NCBI GenBank assembly: GCA_035392025.1 | Contig: DAOPMC010000003.1 | Span: 1 to 52,475 of the forward strand | DNA: 52,475 bases | Source of the DNA: DAOPMC01 sp035392025 | GTDB lineage: Bacteria; Bacillota_I; Bacilli_A; RF39; UBA660 | Reading direction: 5' to 3' | Part shown: piece after piece, positions 17,090-26,508 of the stretch | Numbering within the stretch: position 1 is the first letter of the stretch | Layout of the letters: every line of letters begins with the position of its first letter | Program-made: the position numbers and the translations under genes | The notes under the pieces: generated by a model | Database searches by the model: none | The model's input: only the letters and a program-made list of their open reading frames with translations | Told to the model about the DNA's origin: nothing

Positions 17090-19596
17090 AATTCTTCACC
17101 CATTAATGTCCTTTCCATATCACTAGCTCTAACCCATAATCTTAATCTCTTTTTACTATTTATTGTTAATAAGAATTCCCCTTGTACTGCTCTTAATAGA
17201 AACTCTTTTTGAGTATCAGTTAGAGGATTTTCATAAAACAACTTTAGGTAAGAAGATAAGTCATCCTCTTTCAGCATACCAACAAGCTGATATTGGCAAT
17301 TATTAAAAATAGCGGTGGCACTTCGTATCACTTCACTCTCTCCAATGAAATCCCTAATACTTTGAGTAGCAGGTATAAAAGCACCATCATATTTTCTTAT
17401 TCTTCTTGCAATCTGCTCAAAGGTTAATATTACATCACTATTATTATTTTTAATATATAAATGAAATTCATCTACAACTATTGCAATCTTTTTATGATCA
17501 CCACTATTTTTTAAACCATCATTCAAGATTTTATTGCTAACTATAATGTTATTCAAGTAAGTCAATAAATTAACAATTTGAGTGTTAATTATTCTTTTGT
17601 TTCCACTATACATTAAGTCTTTAAGATTAAATGCTATCAAATCATTATCAAGATTTACAGTAGTATATCCATTGAATAACATAGCATCAGTACCAACAGC
17701 AAATCGTTCAAGTAAAATTTCTAATTGATCAATTATCTTTATCTTTTCAGGATTGACTATTATCTCTTTATATCTAGGTACAAATTTAATTAAATCATTA
17801 AATATTGGATAATCTTTATTTGAAAGTTTCTCTAGTTGAGAAATAGAAGTAGTTTTAGTAATTCCATATTCTTTATACATTCTTTCAATCATATCTAATA
17901 AAACAACAATTTCTTTTTCACTTATATTTTCAAAAGCACATTTTAAAAATGTTTCCAAGAATCCCAAATGCTTTGATAACGGGAAATCGTTTGAACTCAT
18001 TGTATTAATTTTACTTTTTTCTTCCGCCTCATTAGGGAGAAATCTAACTTGTAATGGATTGATTATTCCACCAGATGTAGAATACAAATCTATATACTCC
18101 CCATTATTTCGTTTTACTAATTTTTCGTATTCACCCTCTGCATCAAATATAAAGATTTTAGTTCCTCGATTTATTTCATTTACTATCATTTTCTTTAATG
18201 TAAAAGATTTACCGCCGCCTGTTGATGATATTATTGCCAAATTATGACTCGGTCTTGATTTATCATTTTTATTAAATATATCAAAAACTATTGGTAATGC
18301 CGTGTGAATATCTAATCCCATTATATACCCACTATGATCATTAAAGTTAGTTACTGTTAATGGAAAACCTGCACCTAATGTTAATGTAGGTAGATACAAC
18401 GAATAGTCCTCTGTAACATTTGTTGTTATATCAAAACTCTGCCACATTTCATATTGTCTAACTCTAGGAATATCTAATTTTATCTTATACATATCAGCAA
18501 TTTTTTTAAGTTCTTTTAACTTATCTTCTCTTTCCTTTTTTGAGCCTGTTATAGCAATGATAAAATTGACCTCTTTTATTTTTTCATCACCAGATTTTAT
18601 TTGTGTCATCAATGCTTGAAAGTTTTCTTTTTCAATATCCATTTCAGTAGCATTGCTTAATTTTCTGGTACTACTACGATCTGATAATAAAAATTGATAA
18701 GATGAGTCTAAAATATTGACTAAATTATCAGTGTTTATTGTATCTTTTATATGTATACAACATCTTGTATTAGGAACATTGAACACCTCTTCAAAGAATA
18801 ATTCATCTAAAAATGGTGGTATATTTTTTATACTAACCATTTGAACTTCGAGTTCATCAAATTTAATGAAATTAGATTTTTCAGAAATATGATATGGAGT
18901 TATTAAATCAACTAAATTGCACCACAATAACTGCTCTAAACTTGAATTACTTAAATATAAATTAATTAGAAATTGATATATTTCTAACTTATTATTTAAA
19001 CACTCTATTGGTAATCTTGGATTTATGTTGCAGCATGATTGCTCAATCTCACCCACTGCTTTTGTAAGTAAAGTAGTATTTTTAGAAATAACTGCAAAAT
19101 AATACTTGCTAGTAACAGTTAGGTTGTCTGCTTCTAATAACTCAAACAAGTTCAATCTTTCAGACAAAAACTTTGCTCTACTTTCGTTATTTTCAAACTT
19201 CCTTATTAAATCATTATAATAATCTTTATTCGCATTAAGATTAATACGATCATCTAATTTATAAATTCTTAAATCTAAGTTTTTTATTTGATATAAGAAT
19301 TTTAGTTGATTAAAAAATGATAATTTTTGATTATTGCTAGTAAGCGATAAATCAACAGCTTCAACAGATATTACTTTAGCAACTTCTCCTGTCTTTAAAT
19401 ATATAATTCCATCTTCAACCTTATCTATATTGAAATAGCTTTTGGAATTCTTTATTTTTTTCTTCAATACACTCTTTAAAATATAGTCTTTCTTTTTATT
19501 TTTTTCTCTTTTTATAAGCTTTTTTATCAAACTTTCCTCTTTTTTTGTAGGATTATATTCCTGCTTCTTTTCTAATTCTTGTGAATAATTCACCAA
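17086..19596 (-). CDS. VirB4/TraE-family conjugation ATPase
   Basis: It powers assembly or function of the type IV secretion channel. Walker A STGGGKSFT lies near residue 460, followed by IFIFDAEGEYEKL, Walker B IVVDEFHLYI, and the RRIRKYDGAFIPATQS motif typical of VirB4 C-terminal domains. The N-terminal 400 residues match the less conserved VirB4/CagE part. The frame is open from 19620, but AAAGGTGG near 19604 best serves TTG at 19596 (or GTG at 19593), giving about 836 residues. It overlaps the PrgI-like gene by about 40 nt. Confidence 0.94.
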   Translation of the reverse strand: MVNYSQELEKKQEYNPTKKEESLIKKLIKREKNKKKDYILKSVLKKKIKNSKSYFNIDKVEDGIIYLKTGEVAKVISVEAVDLSLTSNNQKLSFFNQLKFLYQIKNLDLRIYKLDDRINLNANKDYYNDLIRKFENNESRAKFLSERLNLFELLEADNLTVTSKYYFAVISKNTTLLTKAVGEIEQSCCNINPRLPIECLNNKLEIYQFLINLYLSNSSLEQLLWCNLVDLITPYHISEKSNFIKFDELEVQMVSIKNIPPFLDELFFEEVFNVPNTRCCIHIKDTINTDNLVNILDSSYQFLLSDRSSTRKLSNATEMDIEKENFQALMTQIKSGDEKIKEVNFIIAITGSKKEREDKLKELKKIADMYKIKLDIPRVRQYEMWQSFDITTNVTEDYSLYLPTLTLGAGFPLTVTNFNDHSGYIMGLDIHTALPIVFDIFNKNDKSRPSHNLAIISSTGGGKSFTLKKMIVNEINRGTKIFIFDAEGEYEKLVKRNNGEYIDLYSTSGGIINPLQVRFLPNEAEEKSKINTMSSNDFPLSKHLGFLETFLKCAFENISEKEIVVLLDMIERMYKEYGITKTTSISQLEKLSNKDYPIFNDLIKFVPRYKEIIVNPEKIKIIDQLEILLERFAVGTDAMLFNGYTTVNLDNDLIAFNLKDLMYSGNKRIINTQIVNLLTYLNNIIVSNKILNDGLKNSGDHKKIAIVVDEFHLYIKNNNSDVILTFEQIARRIRKYDGAFIPATQSIRDFIGESEVIRSATAIFNNCQYQLVGMLKEDDLSSYLKLFYENPLTDTQKEFLLRAVQGEFLLTINSKKRLRLWVRASDMERTLMGEEL

Positions 19597-19891
19597 CAAT
19601 CGCCACCTTTCTATTTTCAATATTTTTATTTAAAAATATAGCTTCTTTAGTTGATAATATATATTTAAGAAACATCCCCAATACTTTATACATTCTATTC
19701 TTTTTACTTACAGTAACAGGAATTAACATAAAGATACCGATTACTAATAATGCTAATGAAAAAAGTTTTAAACTTGTAAAACTGAACAATATTATAAATA
19801 TAAAAAGAATTGGAGTACCTATTATCAAATCTGCTACTTCAATTCCTTTAAACCCTAAATTTCTTTTAATTGATTTAACTGTAATATACAC
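19553..19891 (-). CDS. PrgI/VirB3-like membrane protein
   Basis: 112 residues with two adjacent membrane helices (LIIGTPILFIFIILFSF and LFSLALLVIGIFMLIPV) after a short basic N-terminus, and a cytosolic C-terminus. The size, topology and place immediately before virB4 fit the PrgI/VirB3 family of Gram-positive conjugation systems. It starts at GTG 19891, with AGGAGG 5 nt upstream. Confidence 0.78.
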   Translation of the reverse strand: MYITVKSIKRNLGFKGIEVADLIIGTPILFIFIILFSFTSLKLFSLALLVIGIFMLIPVTVSKKNRMYKVLGMFLKYILSTKEAIFLNKNIENRKVAIVGELFTRIRKEAGI

Positions 19892-19900
19892 ATATACCTC

Positions 19901-21304
19901 CTATATTTTACTCCTATTAAAATTTTGTTGTCTTCTATAAATAGAAGCGTTATAACCTGCTCTTGGCATTACTGATCTTACTGCATTTTGCAAATTATCA
20001 ATACCAGCATTCATAATAGCACTACTTGCACTTATTTTTTCAGCATTACCCAAAGCTTTAAAACCACTTGTCCCACTAGCATACATTCTTGTACCTAAAT
20101 CACTCATAAATCTCTTTAACCCTGTTGGAGTTGAGCCATCACTTGTAGCACCCAAATATGCTAATCCACTTCCTACTGTTGTAAGTGCTGAATTTTTAGC
20201 ATAATTTCCACCCTTCATAGCACCACCTAACGCAACCATACCTGCACCACTTGCTAAATTAGTACCTACTGTCGCAGCAGCACCAACAGTATGACCAAAT
20301 CCCATAAGACTCATTAATTGCTCTCTACCAGAAGCCGCTGATACATTAGCGCCAATAAACCTATTAATCACTTGACTACCTGTCAAAATGAATGTCCCAC
20401 ATCCAACATATAATAACGATTTAATTAATACATCTTGAAATGCTGAATCTGGAAAAAAAGTTGTACCATTTACCTGTTGCATTATTAAAACAGTAATATT
20501 AACGATTAACATTACTACTGCACTTTGTAATACCAACGATGTTAATTGTTCTATCACAGCACCACGTCTTTGTTTATTACAAACACTAGTCGAAAACACT
20601 ATTGGTGATATTACAAATAAAAATAAAAATTCTATCTGTCTGCGACCAAGCATCATACCTGCAAAAAATAAACTGTATAAGAAGAATCCCCCACAAATTA
20701 CTGCCATTATCCAATTTATTTCGTATTTATAGTCTTTATCATCAGATAAAATCAAATTATCATTCACTACATATTTATCGTTGAACTTCTCATCATTACT
20801 AAATTCCCCAGAGCTAATCAATTCTTCAATAGTTTTTGGTTCTTCAAATTTACCGCTATTTAAGTAATCATCATTATAATTAATATACATTTTTAGCATA
20901 CTATCTGACATCTTTAATTCACTATTTGAAGTAAATATATCTGAAGTGAAACCAGATAGCTTTATTGAAAAGTCTGAAACTTGAGAAAATAAAAAAGTGG
21001 ATAATATTATCATAAAACCACACTTTACACTTTCAGTTACAATAAATTTTATTGTGATTTCATCATCTGGATCAATCACTTTTTGAATGAATTTCCAAGT
21101 AACATATAATGCAAACAATGTTACTGCAATAGTTACTACTCCTCTATAAAAAGCAACAAATATATCATTATTACTAATTGAATTAATTATATCAAAACAA
21201 TTTAATTCTCTAATAATCTTTAATAACGAGTCAATCAAATTATATACAAAATCTATAATATACCAACCAAGAGATCTTAATACATCAAATACTTTTAGAA
21301 TCAT
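19901..21304 (-). CDS. VirB6/TrbL-like polytopic channel protein
   Basis: 467 residues with several membrane helices (for example VAFYRGVVTIAVTLFALYV, CGFMIILSTFLFS, WIMAVICGGFFLYSLFFAG, FLFLFVISPIVFST) and a large extracellular loop near residues 120-190. A Gly/Ala-rich, basic C-terminal tail follows and may face the cytosol. The order VirB2-like, VirB6-like, VirB3-like, VirB4 is typical of Gram-positive ICEs. The family is called on topology and order; no catalytic motif is expected. Confidence 0.8.
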   Translation of the reverse strand: MILKVFDVLRSLGWYIIDFVYNLIDSLLKIIRELNCFDIINSISNNDIFVAFYRGVVTIAVTLFALYVTWKFIQKVIDPDDEITIKFIVTESVKCGFMIILSTFLFSQVSDFSIKLSGFTSDIFTSNSELKMSDSMLKMYINYNDDYLNSGKFEEPKTIEELISSGEFSNDEKFNDKYVVNDNLILSDDKDYKYEINWIMAVICGGFFLYSLFFAGMMLGRRQIEFLFLFVISPIVFSTSVCNKQRRGAVIEQLTSLVLQSAVVMLIVNITVLIMQQVNGTTFFPDSAFQDVLIKSLLYVGCGTFILTGSQVINRFIGANVSAASGREQLMSLMGFGHTVGAAATVGTNLASGAGMVALGGAMKGGNYAKNSALTTVGSGLAYLGATSDGSTPTGLKRFMSDLGTRMYASGTSGFKALGNAEKISASSAIMNAGIDNLQNAVRSVMPRAGYNASIYRRQQNFNRSKI

Positions 21305-21312
21305 TTTAACAC

Positions 21313-21591
21313 CTATGCGAACAATTCAATTACTAAATTTACAAGTGAAATAGCAAGAACAATTCCACCTACTCCTAGTAAAGTTTGAATAATTCTTTGC
21401 TTAACTCGCGGTTTTTGATCTACATCCACTACTGAATACAATATAAATCCAATTATCAATGAAACTCCTGCTAATGCTATACCAACTTTTAAAGCCCAAT
21501 CACTAAATTTCTTTATTGCTTGTACAATAGAGTCTATTGTGTAAGCACCACCTTCTAGTTTCTCAATAGCTAATAAATATATGTTTTTCAT
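21313..21591 (-). CDS. VirB2/TrbC-like T4SS pilin or small membrane subunit
   Basis: 92 residues with two hydrophobic helices (VGIALAGVSLIIGFILYSV and IIQTLLGVGGIVLAISLVNL) joined by a short basic loop (QKPRVKQR), the classical VirB2/TrbC hairpin. It precedes the VirB6-like gene by 9 nt. It is distinct in sequence from the three NTNTLFWV proteins elsewhere in the element. A Maff2-type protein is the main alternative name for the same role. Confidence 0.78.
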   Translation of the reverse strand: MKNIYLLAIEKLEGGAYTIDSIVQAIKKFSDWALKVGIALAGVSLIIGFILYSVVDVDQKPRVKQRIIQTLLGVGGIVLAISLVNLVIELFA

Positions 21592-21603
21592 TTTCTACCT
21601 CCC

Positions 21604-21987
21604 TCAATTAATTTCAAAATCATCTTTTGATATATTATTAATCATTGTATTAATAATATAATTATCCATATCCTCAATGCTTTTTTCGTTAAATTTTTCT
21701 TTATATTTTTTTATTTGATCATCTGTCAAATCTGCTGTTTTACCATCTGATAACTCATTACCAACAATCAAGAATGTTCCAAATATTCCTCTATCTTTTC
21801 CTATTAATCTATTAGGCTCAAGTCCACGTATTATTCCTTCTTCATTGCAAACTACATTCACATCTCTGCTACTTTCCATATAAGTATATTCAATATATCC
21901 ATCTACCTCTTTTTGTAAACTTTCTAAATCATCTTTGAGGTCTTTTTCATAAGGCAACTTATAAGGCTTTACAACTAGCACTCTCAT
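21604..21987 (-). CDS. DUF3846-like protein
   Basis: 127 residues. The features LQKEVDGYIEYTYME, VCNEEGIIRGLEPNR, FGTFLIVG and LTDDQIKKYKEKF match the pattern I know for DUF3846, a soluble domain frequent in ICEs and phages of Firmicutes whose function is not established. It stands between pilin-like fusion genes and the VirB2-like gene. The family name is from memory and the residues are seen. Confidence 0.75.
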   Translation of the reverse strand: MRVLVVKPYKLPYEKDLKDDLESLQKEVDGYIEYTYMESSRDVNVVCNEEGIIRGLEPNRLIGKDRGIFGTFLIVGNELSDGKTADLTDDQIKKYKEKFNEKSIEDMDNYIINTMINNISKDDFEIN

Positions 21988-21988
21988 A

Positions 21989-22570
21989 TTAATTACCCCA
22001 AGTGAATACTACATAATGATCTATATTTCCAATAGGTTTAGGTGTTGATACAAATGAATTCATTAAGCTATTTGCCTTTATATCCCATTCATAAGGATTC
22101 AACGTCAATATAACATCATTAGTTTGTGAATCGTAAAAAGTAATTTTAGGATTTGATAGATGTATGTCATAATTATTGGTATTGATCATTTTAAAGTCCC
22201 ATTGATAGCATCCACTTCCAATTGATTTAAAGTTACCAGACAGATAAAGCATTCCTTTTGATTCAGCAATATCTAAAAGAGTCCAATTACTAGGTATATA
22301 TTGACTATATTTTTCTTCTAAAGGCACTTCTTCAATTGGATCGGGTTGTTCTTCTTCATTATTTGGATTTTCTACTTCTTGATTATTGTTATCAGCATTA
22401 TTATCTGGATTTGAATTTTCATTATTAACAGCACTTTGGAAATATCCATTCATTTTTGAAAAGACTTTTTCCATTAAGACACTATCATTGTTATTTACAA
22501 ATAAAAAAAGTGTAGTTACAATAACTGCACCGCATATTACCCAAAACAATGTATTTGTATTACTACTCAT
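21989..22570 (-). CDS. Pilin-like fusion: NTNTLFWV helix plus beta-domain
   Basis: 193 residues. The first 45 residues (MSSNTNTLFWVICGAVIV ...) are the same hydrophobic module as in the 45-residue protein at 32972-33109 and the LRR protein next door. A low-complexity Asn/Glu/Pro linker follows (residues 50-80). A C-terminal domain of about 100 residues (NWTLLDIAESKGMLYLSG ... YDIHLSNPKITFY) has a beta-sandwich look. It begins directly after the TAA of the preceding gene (TAAATG), and the AAGGAGG used lies in that gene's last codons. Inferred: a minor, tip-like subunit assembled with the small pilin. Confidence 0.72.
   Translation of the reverse strand: MSSNTNTLFWVICGAVIVTTLFLFVNNNDSVLMEKVFSKMNGYFQSAVNNENSNPDNNADNNNQEVENPNNEEEQPDPIEEVPLEEKYSQYIPSNWTLLDIAESKGMLYLSGNFKSIGSGCYQWDFKMINTNNYDIHLSNPKITFYDSQTNDVILTLNPYEWDIKANSLMNSFVSTPKPIGNIDHYVVFTWGN
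22514..22570. repeat. Pilin-module repeat, copy 1
   Basis: The first 57 nt of the 193-residue gene match the first 57 nt of the LRR gene (23645-23701) at 55 positions, while the downstream parts share nothing. This indicates a recent duplication or gene-conversion unit coding for the membrane/assembly helix. Confidence 0.88.
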
Positions 22571-23701
22571 TTAAAAACCTCCTTCCACTATTGCATAAGC
22601 CGCTAAACTAGATTGCGAACGATAATAACTTACTGTACCACTTGGAACTTTTATAGTGGTTAAGTTATTATTGTTATGAAAAACATCACTAGCAAAGCTT
22701 GTATTAGTTCCTCGTATTTTTACCTCTGTTATTTTATTATCCGAAAAAGCATAACCTCTCACTTCAGTTATATTACTTGGTATCTCAATACTAGTTAATA
22801 AATTGCCATAAAAACAATTATAATCTATCAGTGAAATCTTATTTGCTACACTTAAATCTATTTCTGAAATCTTATTATAAATAAAAGCAGTCATTCCGAG
22901 TTCTTCAAGATTCTTTGGAAATATAATCTTATTTGAAATATTATTACTCATAAATGCTTCTGCTCCTATATAAGTTAGTTTCTCTGCTTTACTAAAATCT
23001 AATGTTGTTAATTTGTTGTTATAGAAAGCATCTAAATCAATTCTCTCTACATTTTTTGAAATTACATATTCCCCTTCAATCATATTATTACTAAACGATT
23101 GAATTCCTATTTCTATCACACTATCGGGTATTATAATATTTGTTAGTTGTTGATAGTAAAAAGCATAATCCCCTATTGTTTTTACAGTGTTAGGAATAAC
23201 TACTTTTGTTAAACTTTGTAAATGAATACAATTACCATTACTATCAACTATCAGTCCTCTTTGGGTAGCATATTCATACCAACCATCCAGATTACCATGT
23301 TCCCATGAGTACATATCCTTTTCCATATCACACATTCCCCATTGAGTATTGTTGATATACATTCCAATATTTGATACTTTTTCTACTTTTATCCCATTTA
23401 TTTCATAAGGTATTACTATTTCATTACTATTCCCTTTGTAACCTGTAATTTCTTTTGATTGCGAATTAAAAATAAAATCACTTTCGTTTGTTATAACTAG
23501 ATTTTCATAATCAGGTTCATGGTTATAATATTTTGCCATTTCAGAATTTTCTGTATTAGTATTATTTGTAAATAAACCATTGAATTTTCCAAAGATCGCT
23601 GTTAATCCTTCTCCATAATTTGTGCTAATTAATAAAAAAATAGCAGTTACAATAACTGCACCGCATATTACCCAAAATAAAGTATTTGTATTACTACTCA
23701 T
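22571..23701 (-). CDS. Pilin-like fusion: NTNTLFWV helix plus BspA-type leucine-rich repeats
   Basis: 376 residues. It has the N-terminal helix MSSNTNTLFWVICGAVIV and GKFNGLF motif shared with the 45-residue pilin-like protein, an Asn-rich linker, then about nine LRR_5/BspA-like repeats (TIGDYAFYYQQLTNIIIP, YIGAEAFMSNNI, EVRGYAFSDNKITEV). BspA-type repeats mediate adhesion to host proteins or other cells in several bacteria. Here the repeats would be displayed through the pilin helix. The gene lies in the T4SS block and not in the Tad-like operon. No classical signal peptide or LPXTG is present. Confidence 0.82.
   Translation of the reverse strand: MSSNTNTLFWVICGAVIVTAIFLLISTNYGEGLTAIFGKFNGLFTNNTNTENSEMAKYYNHEPDYENLVITNESDFIFNSQSKEITGYKGNSNEIVIPYEINGIKVEKVSNIGMYINNTQWGMCDMEKDMYSWEHGNLDGWYEYATQRGLIVDSNGNCIHLQSLTKVVIPNTVKTIGDYAFYYQQLTNIIIPDSVIEIGIQSFSNNMIEGEYVISKNVERIDLDAFYNNKLTTLDFSKAEKLTYIGAEAFMSNNISNKIIFPKNLEELGMTAFIYNKISEIDLSVANKISLIDYNCFYGNLLTSIEIPSNITEVRGYAFSDNKITEVKIRGTNTSFASDVFHNNNNLTTIKVPSGTVSYYRSQSSLAAYAIVEGGF
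23645..23701. repeat. Pilin-module repeat, copy 2
   Basis: Partner of 22514-22570 at a distance of 1131 nt, with 2 mismatches in 57 nt. The 5' end of the 45-residue gene near 33055-33109 is a more diverged third copy. Confidence 0.88.
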
Positions 23702-24060
23702 TCTAATTCTACCTCCTTTTCATAATATTTTTTAACTTCATCTATCCATTCAGAAAAATATTCCACATTATCATTTGGACTAATTTTTAATCTTTCTTCT
23801 ACTGATGTAATCTTATTAAGCCAATCTTTAGGTATATCACAAACGTACGGTCCAGATTCGCACGATATGGGCTTATACATATATTCACCATCATCATTAT
23901 TTATAAGATAGCAAATTGTACTTACAATATCTTCATTTTTATATAAAACCCATAAATGATCTCTTTTATCACTTATATCTAAAACTTCACATTTAAAATT
24001 ATCGAGAATTTTATTAATAAAACTTTCTCGATTTTTTTCATTTAATCCATACCATCCCAT
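23698..24060 (-). CDS. Hypothetical protein with MGWYG start
   Basis: 120 residues, soluble, starting MGWYGLNEKNRESFINKIL. The MGW start and the later HLWVLYKNEDIV resemble a small ICE-associated family (DUF6927-like in my recollection), but the match is weak. ICE cargo of unknown role. It overlaps the start of the LRR gene by 4 nt. Confidence 0.6.
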   Translation of the reverse strand: MGWYGLNEKNRESFINKILDNFKCEVLDISDKRDHLWVLYKNEDIVSTICYLINNDDGEYMYKPISCESGPYVCDIPKDWLNKITSVEERLKISPNDNVEYFSEWIDEVKKYYEKEVELE

Positions 24061-24061
24061 A

Positions 24062-24631
24062 TTAATTACCTAAATCATAATCTTTCTCTTGTTTCTTTAG
24101 ATTTTCTAATTCGGGTATAATATCTTCAACAATATTATTGTAAGTATCACTATTAAATGTTGAAATTTCAATAAGATATTTTAATTGTTCATTATCTTTT
24201 ATATCAGAAAAAAAAGACAGTAGTTCATCTACTTGTCCATTTACTAACATTTCATTTATATTTTCAATTTTGTCCTTACCAGATAAACCTAAATTTTTTC
24301 TTAATGAATAAGCTAAATCATAATTATCTAATTCATCAATAGCTTCATAAATATAATCTGATAAAATATCAATATCAACATTATTTAAAGCATCTAATAT
24401 TGGCTCACTGATTAATTTTATATAATCATTAGCTAAATATTCATCCCAAGCATTATCTAGTCTTTTAAAAACGGCATCTGGGATATTATTAATATCTTCA
24501 ACTAATTCATCATTATAGTATAAGCAAAGTGCTTTAAAAACTACTTGATCATTATATTGATGTAAATCCGACAGAAGTTTTTTAATTGCTTCATTAGATT
24601 TATCTTCGGAATTTATTATTGTTTTATCCAC
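24062..24631 (-). CDS. Hypothetical acidic helical protein
   Basis: 189 residues, very rich in Asp and Glu, apparently all helical, without signal or membrane segment. Not recognised. A DNA-mimic (anti-restriction) role would fit the charge but has no motif support. The start overlaps the preceding gene's stop by 8 nt. Confidence 0.6.
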   Translation of the reverse strand: MDKTIINSEDKSNEAIKKLLSDLHQYNDQVVFKALCLYYNDELVEDINNIPDAVFKRLDNAWDEYLANDYIKLISEPILDALNNVDIDILSDYIYEAIDELDNYDLAYSLRKNLGLSGKDKIENINEMLVNGQVDELLSFFSDIKDNEQLKYLIEISTFNSDTYNNIVEDIIPELENLKKQEKDYDLGN

Positions 24632-25295
24632 ATCTTTCCTCCTCTGGCATCTCTAAACTAACAACCCTATCTAATTTTATATTTTTGTAATCAATTTCTT
24701 TATCAATTTCAGCTTTGGATAACAAAATCTCTTGAATAATTACTTTATCATCATATCCATTGATAAAAGTTTTTCCATCCCAAGAATTATCATCAAATGG
24801 GATTTCAAATATTAATGGTGCTTGTTCATCACAAGTAGAATGGTAAATGCTGAACATTCCAACATTACGGCAGTTGATTTCTTTATCTACATAAATGTTA
24901 CATTCAATTAAAAAACCAATTACTTCATAGTATTGATCGAGATTTTTATAATAGGCTTGTCCCCTTACTAGTGGACCAATTTTTGTTGGTCTTAATTCCA
25001 CTTCACTATTATTTGAGTTGCTTATATTATCTAAACATCTTCTCAATTTAAAGTATATAGGTGTTCTATCCAATTCATTTTTTGATTGATAATACCAAGT
25101 ACATCTTTTTATCAAATCAGAAAATTTATCAGTTACTTTCTTTACAAAAAAAGTATCTCTAATTAAATATTTTTTTTCACTCCACAGTTCCTCATTTGTA
25201 AAGAATATTTGATTGTCGTTTGAATATCCAAGAAAATAATATTTATTATTATCGAAGCCAATAAACATTTGCCCCTTTTTTAAGTTTTCGTTCAT
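24624..25295 (-). CDS. Hypothetical protein in the SSB region
   Basis: The frame is open to 25346, but AAGGAGG 8 nt before the ATG at 25295 (MNENLKKGQMFIGF) sets a 223-residue product. Its first half looks like a small beta-barrel (NNKYYFLGYSNDNQIFFTNE). No catalytic motif is visible. It is encoded downstream of ssb in the same orientation, with a 9-bp-stem hairpin in between. Confidence 0.62.
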   Translation of the reverse strand: MNENLKKGQMFIGFDNNKYYFLGYSNDNQIFFTNEELWSEKKYLIRDTFFVKKVTDKFSDLIKRCTWYYQSKNELDRTPIYFKLRRCLDNISNSNNSEVELRPTKIGPLVRGQAYYKNLDQYYEVIGFLIECNIYVDKEINCRNVGMFSIYHSTCDEQAPLIFEIPFDDNSWDGKTFINGYDDKVIIQEILLSKAEIDKEIDYKNIKLDRVVSLEMPEEERCG

Positions 25296-25347
25296 CTTAC
25301 GTCCCTCCTTATTATATATTAAAACATATATTAATAATTTGGTCAAA

Positions 25348-25376
25348 TTAAAGGCTACATAAGTTGCAGCCTTTAA
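25348..25376 (-). terminator. Hairpin between ssb and the next gene
   Basis: TTAAAGGCT and AGCCTTTAA form a perfect 9-bp stem with an 11-nt loop. Only a short T-run follows, so termination would be partial at best. It could be a processing or attenuation site. Confidence 0.5.
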
Positions 25377-25442
25377 CTAACACCAAAATTGATTTTTGTA
25401 TTATCGTATTTATTAAAATTATTAATGTTTTTAAAATATTAT

Positions 25443-25838
25443 TTACCTTTCTTGTTCTTTTTCAGTTTCATCTTTTTCGACTTCATCTTTTTCAGAATCA
25501 AGTTCATTTTCTGACATAGTATATTCTTTGTCATTTTCCAAGTTCTTAACCTCGAATGCAGTTACTTCATATTTTTTATCATTATTCTTACCAATATATG
25601 AAGTCAATCTGCCTTTAACATTTAGCCAATCACCTTTCTCAATTTCTTGACCATATGTTTCAAAAAGATTACCTCTTAAAACAACAGGAATAAACTGGCT
25701 AGTTTTATATTTCCCATCTTGACTATTTTGTGCTAGATCAAAATGAATAGATTTTTTACCATTCTTATTAGTAAAAACATCACCTATTCTAGCTACATTT
25801 CCTTCTAATTCTATTTTGTTTTTATCATTTCTTTCCAC
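25443..25838 (-). CDS. ssb: Single-stranded DNA-binding protein
   Basis: 131 residues. An OB-fold of SSB type is seen: KIELEGNVARIGDVFTNKNG, then FIPVVLRGNLFE and GDWLNVKGRL, with an acidic flexible tail. The tail ends DETEKEQER and not the usual DDIPF tip, as often in plasmid or ICE SSBs. It should coat the transferred single strand and may protect it in the recipient. It stands just ahead of the unknown ICE genes. Confidence 0.85.
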   Translation of the reverse strand: MERNDKNKIELEGNVARIGDVFTNKNGKKSIHFDLAQNSQDGKYKTSQFIPVVLRGNLFETYGQEIEKGDWLNVKGRLTSYIGKNNDKKYEVTAFEVKNLENDKEYTMSENELDSEKDEVEKDETEKEQER

Positions 25839-25944
25839 TATAAATCCTCACTTTCTTATTTTAAATATAAATATACACAGAACAAACTAAACATTAATAA
25901 TTTTTAACACCACCTCCTTTAATCAAAAAAAAGAAATAATTTGC

Positions 25945-26151
25945 TTATTTCTCATTTAACCAATCATAATCAAATATTTCTATTGATTTTTCGTTTTTCG
26001 TTTTTAAATGTTCCTCAAATGTTTTCCCAAAAACAAGTAAGAATCCTCTACCTGTTGGTTTATCACAAACATATTTCTTTTGACACTCTAAACAATAGCA
26101 ATCTTTCTCTGGTTTTTTTAAATGACATTTGTATTTCTTCTTAATCGACAT
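25945..26151 (-). CDS. Small cysteine-rich protein
   Basis: 68 residues with five cysteines (positions 9, 18, 20, 23 and 29) and histidine 10 in the N-terminal half, which looks like a small zinc-binding knuckle. The rest is GFLLVFGKTFEEHLK. It overlaps the stop of the upstream pilus gene by 11 nt and is the last gene of the Tad-like operon. Role unknown. Confidence 0.62.
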   Translation of the reverse strand: MSIKKKYKCHLKKPEKDCYCLECQKKYVCDKPTGRGFLLVFGKTFEEHLKTKNEKSIEIFDYDWLNEK

Positions 26152-26506
26152 TTATATTGTAATACTCACCTGCCGATCTATAATATACCGTTTTCGTGGA
26201 ATAATTAAATGGTAATGCTCTAATATGTTTCAATACTACTTCGACAATTATTTTTTCACCAAAATTTAATTTACCTTCTTTTGATACTATAATATCAACT
26301 TTATCTTTTATATTTGAAATAATATTATCAGCTTCAATTTTTGCATCTTCAGTATAACCACCATTTATCTCAATAATTTCTATAACTTTATTTCTAATGT
26401 GAACTGTCTTTTGTTGAACAGCTACTTCTTCTGTAAATAAAAACATACATATCATTACAGTGAAAGATATAAATATGATTAGCAATATATCAAATATATT
26501 TTTCAT
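26141..26506 (-). CDS. Tad-locus membrane protein, TadE/DUF4320-like
   Basis: 121 residues: one N-terminal membrane helix (IFDILLIIFISFTVMICMFLF) and an extracellular beta-rich domain of about 95 residues. Its size and place next to TadC- and TadB-like genes fit the single-helix pseudopilins (TadE/F, DUF4320). It lies 2 nt from the TadC-like gene. Confidence 0.65.
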   Translation of the reverse strand: MKNIFDILLIIFISFTVMICMFLFTEEVAVQQKTVHIRNKVIEIIEINGGYTEDAKIEADNIISNIKDKVDIIVSKEGKLNFGEKIIVEVVLKHIRALPFNYSTKTVYYRSAGEYYNINVD

Positions 26507-26508
26507 AC

